Positions 57,067 to 64,000 of a stretch of DNA of 64,000 nucleotides are shown piece by piece. The DNA is from Emticicia soli. GTDB lineage: Bacteria > Bacteroidota > Bacteroidia > Cytophagales > Spirosomataceae. How positions within the stretch are numbered: the first letter of the stretch is position 1; each line of letters begins with the position of its first letter. The notes under the pieces are model-generated. The model had not been told where the DNA came from. It was given only the letters and a program-made list of their open reading frames with translations, and searched no databases. The DNA lies in the NCBI RefSeq assembly GCF_037860775.1, contig NZ_JBBEWC010000003.1, positions 186,001 through 250,000 of the forward strand, given 5' to 3'. A program made the position numbers and the translations under genes.

Positions 57067-59811
57067 TTATTGACAGTTTTGTATTCGGGCAGTAAATGTT
57101 TCGTTAGTGCCAGCCTGGAATCCTGGAGAAAGGGTAATGGATTTTCCGGCAGAATAGCTGGTAGGATTACCTACATTAGCAGCACTTGTGATGGTCTGAG
57201 AACTTGCGTATGTTCCGGCACTCTGGTTGATTTTGCCAAAAGCAAGGTTTATATTAATTGTAGCAATAACCGATGCTCTGGTAGATGTACAGGTTCCGAC
57301 GGTACAGCCTGCGTAATAAGTAGTTGAAGCCGAAAGGCTTGGGGTTGTAAAACTCCCACCGACACCCAAAGAACTCCCACCTGATGATGCCGAATACCAA
57401 TTGATTGTACCACCACTACAGCCGGTAGCAGTTAAGACCACCGTACCCGTTCCACATCTGCTTTTATCAGTAAGTGTAGGTGCTGCCGGATTTGTACCAA
57501 TAATAGCTTTTACAGCAGTTCTGGCCGATGTGCAAGAACCTACTGTACAAGCAGTATAATAGGTAGTTGTTGCCGAGAGACTCGGGGTTGTAAAACTACC
57601 ACCTGTAGCTATCGTAGTTCCTCCTGTTGAAGCTGCATACCAGTTAATAGTGCCTCCAGAGCAACCCGTTGCAGTTAAAACTAAAGTGCCTGCTCCACAT
57701 CTGTTTTTGTCGCTTACTGTTGGTATGGCAGGGAGAGCAGTAATACTGGCAATAACACTTGTTCTGGTAGTTGATGTGCAAGACCCAACAGTACAAGCAA
57801 CATAATAAGTAGTATTACCAGAAATACTAGGTGTGGTAAAACTTGTACCTGTGCCTACAGAAGTACCTCCGGTAGAAGCAGTATACCAGTTAATTGTTCC
57901 GCCTATACAGCCACCTGCATTTAGGATTACTGTACCAGTTCCACATCTACTTGCTGGAGTGGTTGTTGGTGCAGTAGGAGCCGTAGTAACGGTAGCAACT
58001 ACACTAGTTCTGGAGGCTGAGGCGCAAGAGCCAACAGTACAACCTACATAGTAGGTGGCATTTTCTGAAATGGTTGGTGTAATAAAACTTGTACCTGTGC
58101 CTAATGAACTGCCCCCTGTAGCACCACCATACCAGTGAATTGTTCCTCCGGCACAACCGGCGGCACTAAGTGTTACTGTACCTGTACCACATCTGCTTCT
58201 TGAAGTAGTTGTTGGTGCAACAGGTGTAGAAGTAATAGTAGCTGTAACTGAAATTCTGCTCGATGAACAAACCCGAACAGTACAATCAACATAGTAAGTA
58301 GCATTTGAAGTGAGTGTGGGTGTAGTGAAACTCGTGCCTGTATTTATGATAGTAGTACCTGCCGATGATGCATACCAATTTAGTGTACCTCCTGTACAAC
58401 CTGATGCATTTAACGTTACGGTTCCAGTGCCACATCTGCTGTTTGCTGTTGTGGTAGGAGGGGTAAGAGTTGTTTGACCTAAACAACCTGCTGCAGCAAC
58501 CTCGGCTCTCATTTTATCGCCGGGTTTAGGGCCAAATCCATAGGCAAAGTTCATTCCAAAGTTGAGATGACAATAACTCATAACTGTACCAGTATTAGAA
58601 GGAATACTAGGTGGGTTACACGAACCCTCATAATAACCATAAGAAGGGCCACAATTATCAATTGCTCCGCCCGGCCATGTGCAGGAGTGCGTATGAGGTA
58701 AACCAAAATTATGCCCTAACTCATGCGCTATCACATTCACATTCCACGAATAAGTAGGTATATTTACAACACTCGTCCATAAACTACCACTTACGCCATA
58801 AGCTGCACTTTTTGAGCAGTCTTTAAATACGGCTCGTGTGGTCATTCCACCGTAAACCGATGGCGAATTGATATAATAATAGGCTATTCCTCCACCTAAA
58901 CCTCTTGTACTTATCAAGTGTGCAATATCACCATCGGTGAAAGAATAATCATCAAATATATATAGTGCTTGCTGGCTATTATTAGCTCCTCTGTAACGGT
59001 CTGCTGTTGTCCAGATGGATAATTTTGATAAAACAATACTTACACCTTCGTTCATGTAAAGTTTTGCTACGTTGTTAAATATTGCCGTAACATAATTAAG
59101 CACATTTGTTGTATTACTACCTAAATCCAGATAGGTCTGGTAGTCTGCCTCCATATATATACGAATTATTCTACAACCATTCTCAGCATTATTTATCGGG
59201 TTATTACCAGAATTATCAGGTAATACTTTATCAATCTGTTTTACCGTGTTCTCTTCTACACCAATTGGCTCATGTGTTTCTATAGGTGTATCAATCGGTA
59301 TATCGTTGGTTTCGTATACAATATGTAAATCGGTATTCTGGCCTTTTATTTTTCCTAAAGTAAACTTATAATTATCGGCCTCAATTATACCTTCAATCCC
59401 ATTATCTGTCACAGTAAGTGCAACAAACGATTTTTCGGCACCTACTACTTTACCCCAATAGAAAGTTGGTAAAGTAAATGGTATGTCACCATCTTGTGTT
59501 TTTAGTTTAAAATCAGCAGACGTGATATTAGCCGGGCTTAATTCTAATTCTAAATTGCCTCTGTTTTGTGTAGGAATATTTATTTGATAAGCATTTTTTT
59601 TATTTAGCAGCACACTATGGATAGGCTTGTTGATTGCCAGCAGCCGGGCACTTGCTAAATTATCGACAAACTGTTTGGTTTCGCTGCTTAGTGCGTTAAC
59701 ATTTGTAAGGGCAGGGCTTGTGAATAAATCTGTGAGTTTTTCTTGAGCAAGCAAAGAGTTGTTTTTCAGGCATAGTATTAACAATAACAGCAATGGTAGT
59801 GTTTTTTTCAT
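57067..59811 (-). CDS. Secreted M12-type metalloprotease with five Ig-like repeats and C-terminal stack domain
   Basis: 914 residues with signal peptide 1-22 (ending LLAQ). A propeptide-like region extends to about 200. The metzincin zinc motif is HELGHNFGLPH (363-373) with MSYCHLNFG as Met-turn region. Five tandem repeats of about 80 residues occupy roughly 455-850, each starting RCG(T/A)GT and containing GGT(I/L)xWY and TYY-x3-CTVxxC, resembling Bacteroidota Ig-like repeats. The last 60 residues are the 3-coathanger-stack-type module (KSITLSPGFQAGTNETFTARIQNC). The first 420 residues resemble the protease at 18292-20541, so these are paralogues with different tails. Confidence 0.88.
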   Translation of the reverse strand: MKKTLPLLLLLILCLKNNSLLAQEKLTDLFTSPALTNVNALSSETKQFVDNLASARLLAINKPIHSVLLNKKNAYQINIPTQNRGNLELELSPANITSADFKLKTQDGDIPFTLPTFYWGKVVGAEKSFVALTVTDNGIEGIIEADNYKFTLGKIKGQNTDLHIVYETNDIPIDTPIETHEPIGVEENTVKQIDKVLPDNSGNNPINNAENGCRIIRIYMEADYQTYLDLGSNTTNVLNYVTAIFNNVAKLYMNEGVSIVLSKLSIWTTADRYRGANNSQQALYIFDDYSFTDGDIAHLISTRGLGGGIAYYYINSPSVYGGMTTRAVFKDCSKSAAYGVSGSLWTSVVNIPTYSWNVNVIAHELGHNFGLPHTHSCTWPGGAIDNCGPSYGYYEGSCNPPSIPSNTGTVMSYCHLNFGMNFAYGFGPKPGDKMRAEVAAAGCLGQTTLTPPTTTANSRCGTGTVTLNASGCTGGTLNWYASSAGTTIINTGTSFTTPTLTSNATYYVDCTVRVCSSSRISVTATITSTPVAPTTTSRSRCGTGTVTLSAAGCAGGTIHWYGGATGGSSLGTGTSFITPTISENATYYVGCTVGSCASASRTSVVATVTTAPTAPTTTPASRCGTGTVILNAGGCIGGTINWYTASTGGTSVGTGTSFTTPSISGNTTYYVACTVGSCTSTTRTSVIASITALPAIPTVSDKNRCGAGTLVLTATGCSGGTINWYAASTGGTTIATGGSFTTPSLSATTTYYTACTVGSCTSARTAVKAIIGTNPAAPTLTDKSRCGTGTVVLTATGCSGGTINWYSASSGGSSLGVGGSFTTPSLSASTTYYAGCTVGTCTSTRASVIATININLAFGKINQSAGTYASSQTITSAANVGNPTSYSAGKSITLSPGFQAGTNETFTARIQNCQ
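57253..58440 (-). repeat. Five tandem repeats of about 240 bp inside the metalloprotease gene
   Basis: The DNA encoding the Ig-like array repeats TGGTATGCA/GGTACAATTAA and CCACATCTGCT blocks every 240 nt or so, with higher identity between copies 4 and 5. Such arrays can expand or contract by recombination and can disturb short-read assembly. Confidence 0.75.
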
Positions 59812-60017
59812 GATGCAACTAAGGTTAGTAAATTAAGCTTTAAATATATACACAAAAAAAGCTACTATTTCAAGAGAGGGCTAAATTTTATTTTTCGATG
59901 CATTTTTAGAGTAAATTCTATGAGGATAATAGAAAACATTTAATTTTACACACTGATGATAATGTTGTGATAAGAGGGTTCTTCTTTGGGTGTTATTAAT
60001 AAAAGAGCGATAAACCT

Positions 60018-60536
60018 ATGGCATATATAATGGTTGATATAGAGAGCGATGGCCCGATTCCGGGCGATTACTCTATGATTTCATTTGGGGCTGTTCTGGT
60101 TAATGAGCAGCTTGATAAAACTTTTTATGGTAAATTAAAACCTATATCAGATAAATTCATTCCAGAGGCTTTGGCTGTTTCGGGTTATACACGAGAAGAA
60201 ACTTTAGCTTTTGAAGAGCCGGCACAGGTAATTACAGATTTTGCGCAATGGATAAAGGATACCTGTAAAGACAGACCGATATTTATCAGCGATAATAACG
60301 GTTTCGACTGGATGTTTATCTGTTGGTATTTTCATCATTTTACAGGTGCAAATCCTTTTGGTTTTAGTTCGCAGAATTTAGGGAGTTTATACAAGGGTAT
60401 CGAGCGAGATACTTTCAAGACCTTTAAGCATCTGCGACAAACGGCTCATACGCATAATCCGGTAGATGATGCCCGAGGTAATGCCGAAGCATTGTTAACC
60501 ATGAAAAAAGAATTTGGGTTGAAGATTAAGTTTTGA
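60018..60536 (+). CDS. DEDD-type 3'-5' exonuclease
   Basis: 172 residues. Motif I is MVDIESDGP (D7, E9), an internal Asp lies in DNNGFDWMF, and motif III appears as HNPVDDARGNAEAL (His and Asp with five-residue spacing). These match the RNase T/DnaQ-like DEDDh superfamily. It probably acts in RNA or DNA 3'-end processing, but the substrate cannot be determined. It is the first of three plus-strand genes, 33 bp before the WGR protein. Confidence 0.8.
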   Translation: MAYIMVDIESDGPIPGDYSMISFGAVLVNEQLDKTFYGKLKPISDKFIPEALAVSGYTREETLAFEEPAQVITDFAQWIKDTCKDRPIFISDNNGFDWMFICWYFHHFTGANPFGFSSQNLGSLYKGIERDTFKTFKHLRQTAHTHNPVDDARGNAEALLTMKKEFGLKIKF

Positions 60537-60568
60537 GTTCTCTATTTAATTAATAACATCGACTAAAA

Positions 60569-61444
60569 ATGACTAAATACTTTACTTTTCAAGATAGTGT
60601 CTCTCATAAATTCTGGCAAATAGAAATAATAGGTAATAAACAAATCATAAGTTTTGGCAGAGTTGGGTCTTTGGGAACAATTAAAGAGAAACTATTCGAA
60701 TCAATTGAATTATGTATTTCTGATAGTATTAAATTAATTAAAGAAAAACAAAAAAAGGGCTATTTAGAATCTCAGACTTCACTGAAAGTGGGAGATATTA
60801 GCGACCCTAATCTAAAAATCGGACAATACCTTAAAGCACAATATAATAGCTACAAGGCTAAATTTTTAGGATTGAAAAATGTACACTCTGCCTTTAGTGA
60901 TTTATATGAATCTCTAGAGAAATTTGATATAGGTGCTTATAAGGCTAAAGTAGCTCATGAAATAGAAGTGCATTTAAAAGATTGGTGGATTAATCCAGAA
61001 AAAGGAATTAATCCTAACGAAGTAGTTTATTCAATACTTTTTGAATATAATTATTTCCGTCAAAAAGATGTTCAAGCTGATGCTTATGGAATAGTGGCTT
61101 GGGAGAATTTTAAGTTGCACACGAAAAGTTTTTATATAGATGATTACGACTTTGCAGAAGGCTTTTATGCAATGCCGGGCATTACTTTAAATTTTTTCGA
61201 TGAATTAGAAAAGCTTAGTTGGCAGCATAATCCAGATAGTACGCTAAGTGAAGAAATTGGTTTTGAGGAAATACAGAAAGTATATGTTTTCTATGGCTTT
61301 GTTATATTGAACGAAGTGTTCTATGAATTAGGACAAAAAGGAATTTTTAAAACTATTAATGCTAAAAAAGGATTTATGTTTATGATTGGAGAGCATGATA
61401 TGGGAGACATATTTCCAATTTACACATTAGCAGCGAATACATAA
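60569..61444 (+). CDS. WGR-domain protein of unknown function
   Basis: 291 residues. The first 70 residues form a WGR domain, with HKFWQIEIIGNKQIISFGRVGSLGT carrying the W, GR and G landmarks found in poly(ADP-ribose) polymerases and bacterial MolR-type proteins. The rest (about 90-291) is a helical, acidic domain without recognised motifs, including FDIGAYKAKVAHEIEVHLKDWW and GEHDMGDIF. I do not recognise a family for it. It follows the exonuclease by 33 bp and precedes the DinB-like gene by 11 bp. Confidence 0.65.
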   Translation: MTKYFTFQDSVSHKFWQIEIIGNKQIISFGRVGSLGTIKEKLFESIELCISDSIKLIKEKQKKGYLESQTSLKVGDISDPNLKIGQYLKAQYNSYKAKFLGLKNVHSAFSDLYESLEKFDIGAYKAKVAHEIEVHLKDWWINPEKGINPNEVVYSILFEYNYFRQKDVQADAYGIVAWENFKLHTKSFYIDDYDFAEGFYAMPGITLNFFDELEKLSWQHNPDSTLSEEIGFEEIQKVYVFYGFVILNEVFYELGQKGIFKTINAKKGFMFMIGEHDMGDIFPIYTLAANT

Positions 61445-61454
61445 AAAATACTTC

Positions 61455-62021
61455 ATGACCGATTACCTCAGCAGTATCCGCAAACAATTTGAATACTACA
61501 AAATGCTTGGTGAAAAAACTTTTGCTCAAGTATCAGACGAACAATTGTTCTGGCTGTATAACGAAGAAAGTAATAGCATTGCCATGATTGTAAAACACTT
61601 GTGGGGCAATATGCTTTCTCGCTGGACAGATTTCTTGACAAGTGATGGTGAGAAAGAATGGCGCAAGCGAGATGAAGAATTTGAAAACGATATAAAAACC
61701 AGAGAAGAGTTACTCAATAAATGGAATGAGGGTTGGAATTGCCTTTTTAAAGCCTTAGATGGATTGACGGACGAAGATTTGAGCAAAGAAATTTATATCC
61801 GTAATCAAGGGCATTCGGTTATTGAGGCTATTAATCGACAATTGGCACATTATCCATATCATATCGGACAGATTGTGTTTATCGGCAAAATGCTTTGTGA
61901 TAACAGTTGGGATTCTCTTTCTATACCTAGAGGTAATTCTAAAACCTATAATGAAGATAAGTTTGCCAAACCTAAGCAAAAACAACATTTTACTGATGAG
62001 ATGCTAAAGCCTGAAAACTAG
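61455..62021 (+). CDS. DinB-like / DUF1572 protein
   Basis: 188 residues of predicted all-helical structure. Candidate metal-binding histidines occur in KHLWGN, AHYPYHIGQ and nearby acidic residues, as in the DinB/YfiT four-helix-bundle superfamily. DUF1572-type proteins start with a similar YLSSIRKQFEYYKMLGEKT helix. The biochemical function is not established for this branch. It begins 11 bp after the WGR gene, so is likely cotranscribed. A hairpin at 62000-62032 overlaps the stop codon. Confidence 0.75.
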   Translation: MTDYLSSIRKQFEYYKMLGEKTFAQVSDEQLFWLYNEESNSIAMIVKHLWGNMLSRWTDFLTSDGEKEWRKRDEEFENDIKTREELLNKWNEGWNCLFKALDGLTDEDLSKEIYIRNQGHSVIEAINRQLAHYPYHIGQIVFIGKMLCDNSWDSLSIPRGNSKTYNEDKFAKPKQKQHFTDEMLKPEN

Positions 62022-62036
62022 ACTTTAGCATCTTAT
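62000..62036. terminator. Terminator overlapping DinB-like stop codon
   Basis: Perfect 10-bp stem GATGCTAAAG (62000-62009) with CTTTAGCATC (62023-62032), 13-nt loop, then TTATT. Also faces the converging ABC permease gene. Confidence 0.65.
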
Positions 62037-62049
62037 TATTAGAGACTTT

Positions 62050-64000
62050 TTACTCTATTTTTAATGATTTTACAGGGTTCATCAGCGCTGATTTGATGCT
62101 ATGGAAACTAATGGTCAGTATCGCAATCAAAACCGCCGTTAGGCCCGCCACAACAAATACCCACCATTGAATAGCTATTCTATAAGCAAAGCTCTGTAGC
62201 CACCAATCAATAGCATACCACGCAAGGGGAGCGGCGATTAGCATTGCCCAAAAAACAGGTTTCAGAAAATCTTTCGAAAGTAATATAACAATACTGCTTA
62301 CGGTAGCCCCTAATACTTTACGGACACCAATTTCTTTAGTACGGTTGCGAGCCGTAAACATAGCTAAGCCTAATAAACCTAAACAGGCAATATAAATTGC
62401 TAAGCCGGCAAACCAGTTAAAGAGTTTGGCTAATCGTTCGTCTGATTCGTATTGCTGTTGAAAGTAAGCATCAAGGAAAAAATATTCAAAGGCATTGTTG
62501 GGGAAAGCATTTTTATAGATTTCCTCAATCATAAATAGCGTGTTCTTTATATCCTTGTTTTGCAAGCTAAGTGTCATAAAATTACTGTTCCATGGGATAT
62601 GATAAAATACAACAGGTTGTGTACTGCTTTTGAGCGATTCCTGATGAAAATCTTTTACTACACCTACAATCTTTTTGGGTAAAACATCGCCTATTTCCTT
62701 ATTCAAAGCACTCTCCGGCGTTAAGAAACCAAAAGCCCGCATAGCTGTTTCGTTAATCACTATCGCATTATCGTCTAAAATCATTTCTTTAGTGAAGTTT
62801 CTTCCGGCAAGCAATTTTATCTGATAGGCAGGAATAAAATCTTCGTCAATAGCCACTACATGGCAAAGCGTAAACTTATCGGCATCTTGGTGCAATCGCT
62901 GAAATTCTGCTGTCCAGAAAATTTCTTTGCCCGGCACAGCTGATGAAGCCGTTACGCTTTTCACACCTGTGTTAGCCAATATTCTATCTTTAAAAAAGGC
63001 TATGTCATTGGTGAAACTTCCTGTTCTTAGTACTCTAGGCGTATTGATAATCAGTTTTTGTTCGATACTCATGCCTAAATCCTGCTTTTGCATAAAATTT
63101 ATCTGCTGATTGATAACAATCGTTGAAATAATGAGTATGATAGAAGCTGAAAACTGAAAAATAACTAGACCCTTACGAAGCGATTTGCCTGATGCATTTG
63201 TAGATAAACGCCCTTTTAGAACGGCTATTGGTTTAAACGACGACAACACAAATGCCGGATAAAAACCTGACAGAATAAAACCTATGCATGATACGCCTAG
63301 AATAGTTAAATAAAATACAGGTTGAGTAAGAATGGTAAAATCGGCTTGCGTAATAAATTTGGTAGCAATCAGAAACAAACCTGTACCTATGGCTAATGCC
63401 AGAAAATTAAAAATAAAGGATTCGAATAAAAATTGCCCAATCAATTGCCCTTTGCCAGAGCCCAATGCTTTTCTGACTCCCACTTCTTTGGCTCTTTCCA
63501 TGCCCATTACGGTTGAGAGATTTATATAATTGAGCAAGCCTATCACAAGAATCAGTATGGCAACCACTATCAGTACATAAATTATCTCAATATTGCCTCC
63601 GGGCTCTATCTCTGAATTACTTAATGGATTCAGATGAATATCGGTAATTGCTTGTAAGGCCATGGTTTGAGATATATTGTATCTTTGCCAGATGCGAGCA
63701 AGCGGCTTTTCGATTACGCTAGGTAGGAGATCTTCTACTGATTTTGCTTTAGCTTCGGGCTTTAGCAATAAATAAGTATAGAAATTTGCCCAATACCAGC
63801 CACCATTGGCAAACTGTTCGTTTTTAAGCAGGTTTTGTATAGAGAAAATAAAATCGAAGTGAAAGTGGCTATTGGCAGGTACATCAGCAAATACGCCACT
63901 TACCAGATAATTACCGCCTTGCCACTCTGATTGAAGCTGAAGTATTTTGCCGATGGGATTTTCGTTACCAAAATATTTTCTGGCCATAGATGCCGACACA
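62050..64000 (-). CDS. FtsX-type ABC transporter permease, C-terminal part
   Basis: About 650 residues are visible; the N-terminus lies beyond the window edge, so the true start is missing. A MacB-type periplasmic domain appears first (YFGNENPIGKILQ, GVFADVPANSHFHFDF). Two FtsX domains with four-helix membrane blocks follow, the second containing RTKEIGVRKVLGATVSSIV near the C-terminus. This is the duplicated FtsX/MacB-like permease common in Bacteroidota, usually moving lipids, peptides or lipoproteins. The partner ATPase gene is not in the window. Confidence 0.9.
   Translation of the reverse strand, partial: VSASMARKYFGNENPIGKILQLQSEWQGGNYLVSGVFADVPANSHFHFDFIFSIQNLLKNEQFANGGWYWANFYTYLLLKPEAKAKSVEDLLPSVIEKPLARIWQRYNISQTMALQAITDIHLNPLSNSEIEPGGNIEIIYVLIVVAILILVIGLLNYINLSTVMGMERAKEVGVRKALGSGKGQLIGQFLFESFIFNFLALAIGTGLFLIATKFITQADFTILTQPVFYLTILGVSCIGFILSGFYPAFVLSSFKPIAVLKGRLSTNASGKSLRKGLVIFQFSASIILIISTIVINQQINFMQKQDLGMSIEQKLIINTPRVLRTGSFTNDIAFFKDRILANTGVKSVTASSAVPGKEIFWTAEFQRLHQDADKFTLCHVVAIDEDFIPAYQIKLLAGRNFTKEMILDDNAIVINETAMRAFGFLTPESALNKEIGDVLPKKIVGVVKDFHQESLKSSTQPVVFYHIPWNSNFMTLSLQNKDIKNTLFMIEEIYKNAFPNNAFEYFFLDAYFQQQYESDERLAKLFNWFAGLAIYIACLGLLGLAMFTARNRTKEIGVRKVLGATVSSIVILLSKDFLKPVFWAMLIAAPLAWYAIDWWLQSFAYRIAIQWWVFVVAGLTAVLIAILTISFHSIKSALMNPVKSLKIE

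Noticed and set aside
57253..58440. Regularly spaced repeats that could suggest a CRISPR array
   Set aside because: The repeats are in frame, about 240 bp long, encode Ig-like domains and lack short spacers or cas genes.

Overview
The window is a 64 kb piece of a chromosome from the phylum Bacteroidota, most likely a Cytophagales-type environmental bacterium. The lineage is inferred from several features: a SusC/SusD pair, a second TonB-dependent receptor of the outer-membrane beta-barrel family, secreted multidomain proteins with Bacteroidota-specific C-terminal modules, a GxxExxY gene, and start sites without Shine-Dalgarno sequences. Promoters resemble the Bacteroidota -7 element TAnnTTTG. 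I see no rRNA, tRNA, CRISPR array, IS transposase or phage gene, and I cannot name the species.

Layout. 1-476 is the start of a membrane protein cut by the window edge. 537-9094 (minus strand) is a branched-chain amino acid operon: leader peptide and attenuator, ilvD, an FkbM-type methyltransferase, ilvB, ilvN, a GxxExxY gene bracketed by repeats, ilvC and ilvA. 9172-14168 (minus) is a GH3/beta-lactamase-like fusion followed by two metallo-beta-lactamase-fold hydrolases. Lon (plus) and an AlkA-type glycosylase (minus) converge at 17 kb. 18.3-20.5 kb encodes a secreted M12-type metalloprotease. 20.6-30.7 kb is bounded by two copies of a divergent gene pair in inverted order (membrane-anchored DNA-binding regulator plus secreted lectin-fold protein), with a TonB-dependent receptor, a LolA/LolB-like protein and a small membrane protein between them. 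30.7-39.2 kb holds esterase, UbiA-type prenyltransferase, fusA, serine hydrolase, a Cys-motif/carboxypeptidase-regulatory-like protein and a flavin amine oxidase. 39.5-43.5 kb is a sulfide/persulfide locus: Crp/Fnr regulator, a CstB-like persulfide dioxygenase-rhodanese, a rhodanese and three small membrane proteins. 43.8-49.1 kb holds two alpha/beta hydrolases and a large secreted protein resembling the hydrazine synthase alpha subunit. 49.7-54.4 kb is a SusC/SusD pair. 54.5-64 kb has a lipoprotein serine hydrolase, methyltransferase, GNAT, a second M12-type protease with five Ig-like repeats, exonuclease, WGR protein, DinB-like protein and an edge-truncated FtsX-type ABC permease.

How the parts work together. 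The ilv genes cover threonine to 2-oxobutanoate (IlvA), acetohydroxy acid formation (IlvB/IlvN), reduction and isomerisation (IlvC) and dehydration (IlvD). The leader upstream of ilvD encodes a 16-residue peptide with 9 Val/Ile/Leu residues, followed by mutually exclusive antiterminator and terminator hairpins, so the operon is probably controlled by classical ribosome-mediated attenuation. In the sulfur locus, three 16-bp operators of the form TGTGAN-N4-GTTACA (one reversed) lie upstream of the regulator gene, the persulfide dioxygenase gene and the rhodanese gene. In each case the final G of a TTTG promoter element is exactly 29 nt beyond the operator, which suggests one autoregulated regulon with an activator-type geometry.

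The strongest candidates for undescribed biology are the inverted duplication of regulator/secreted-protein pairs at 20.6-30.4 kb, the ilv attenuator, and the three-promoter sulfur regulon. No database search or folding program was used; family names rest on motifs and general resemblance.
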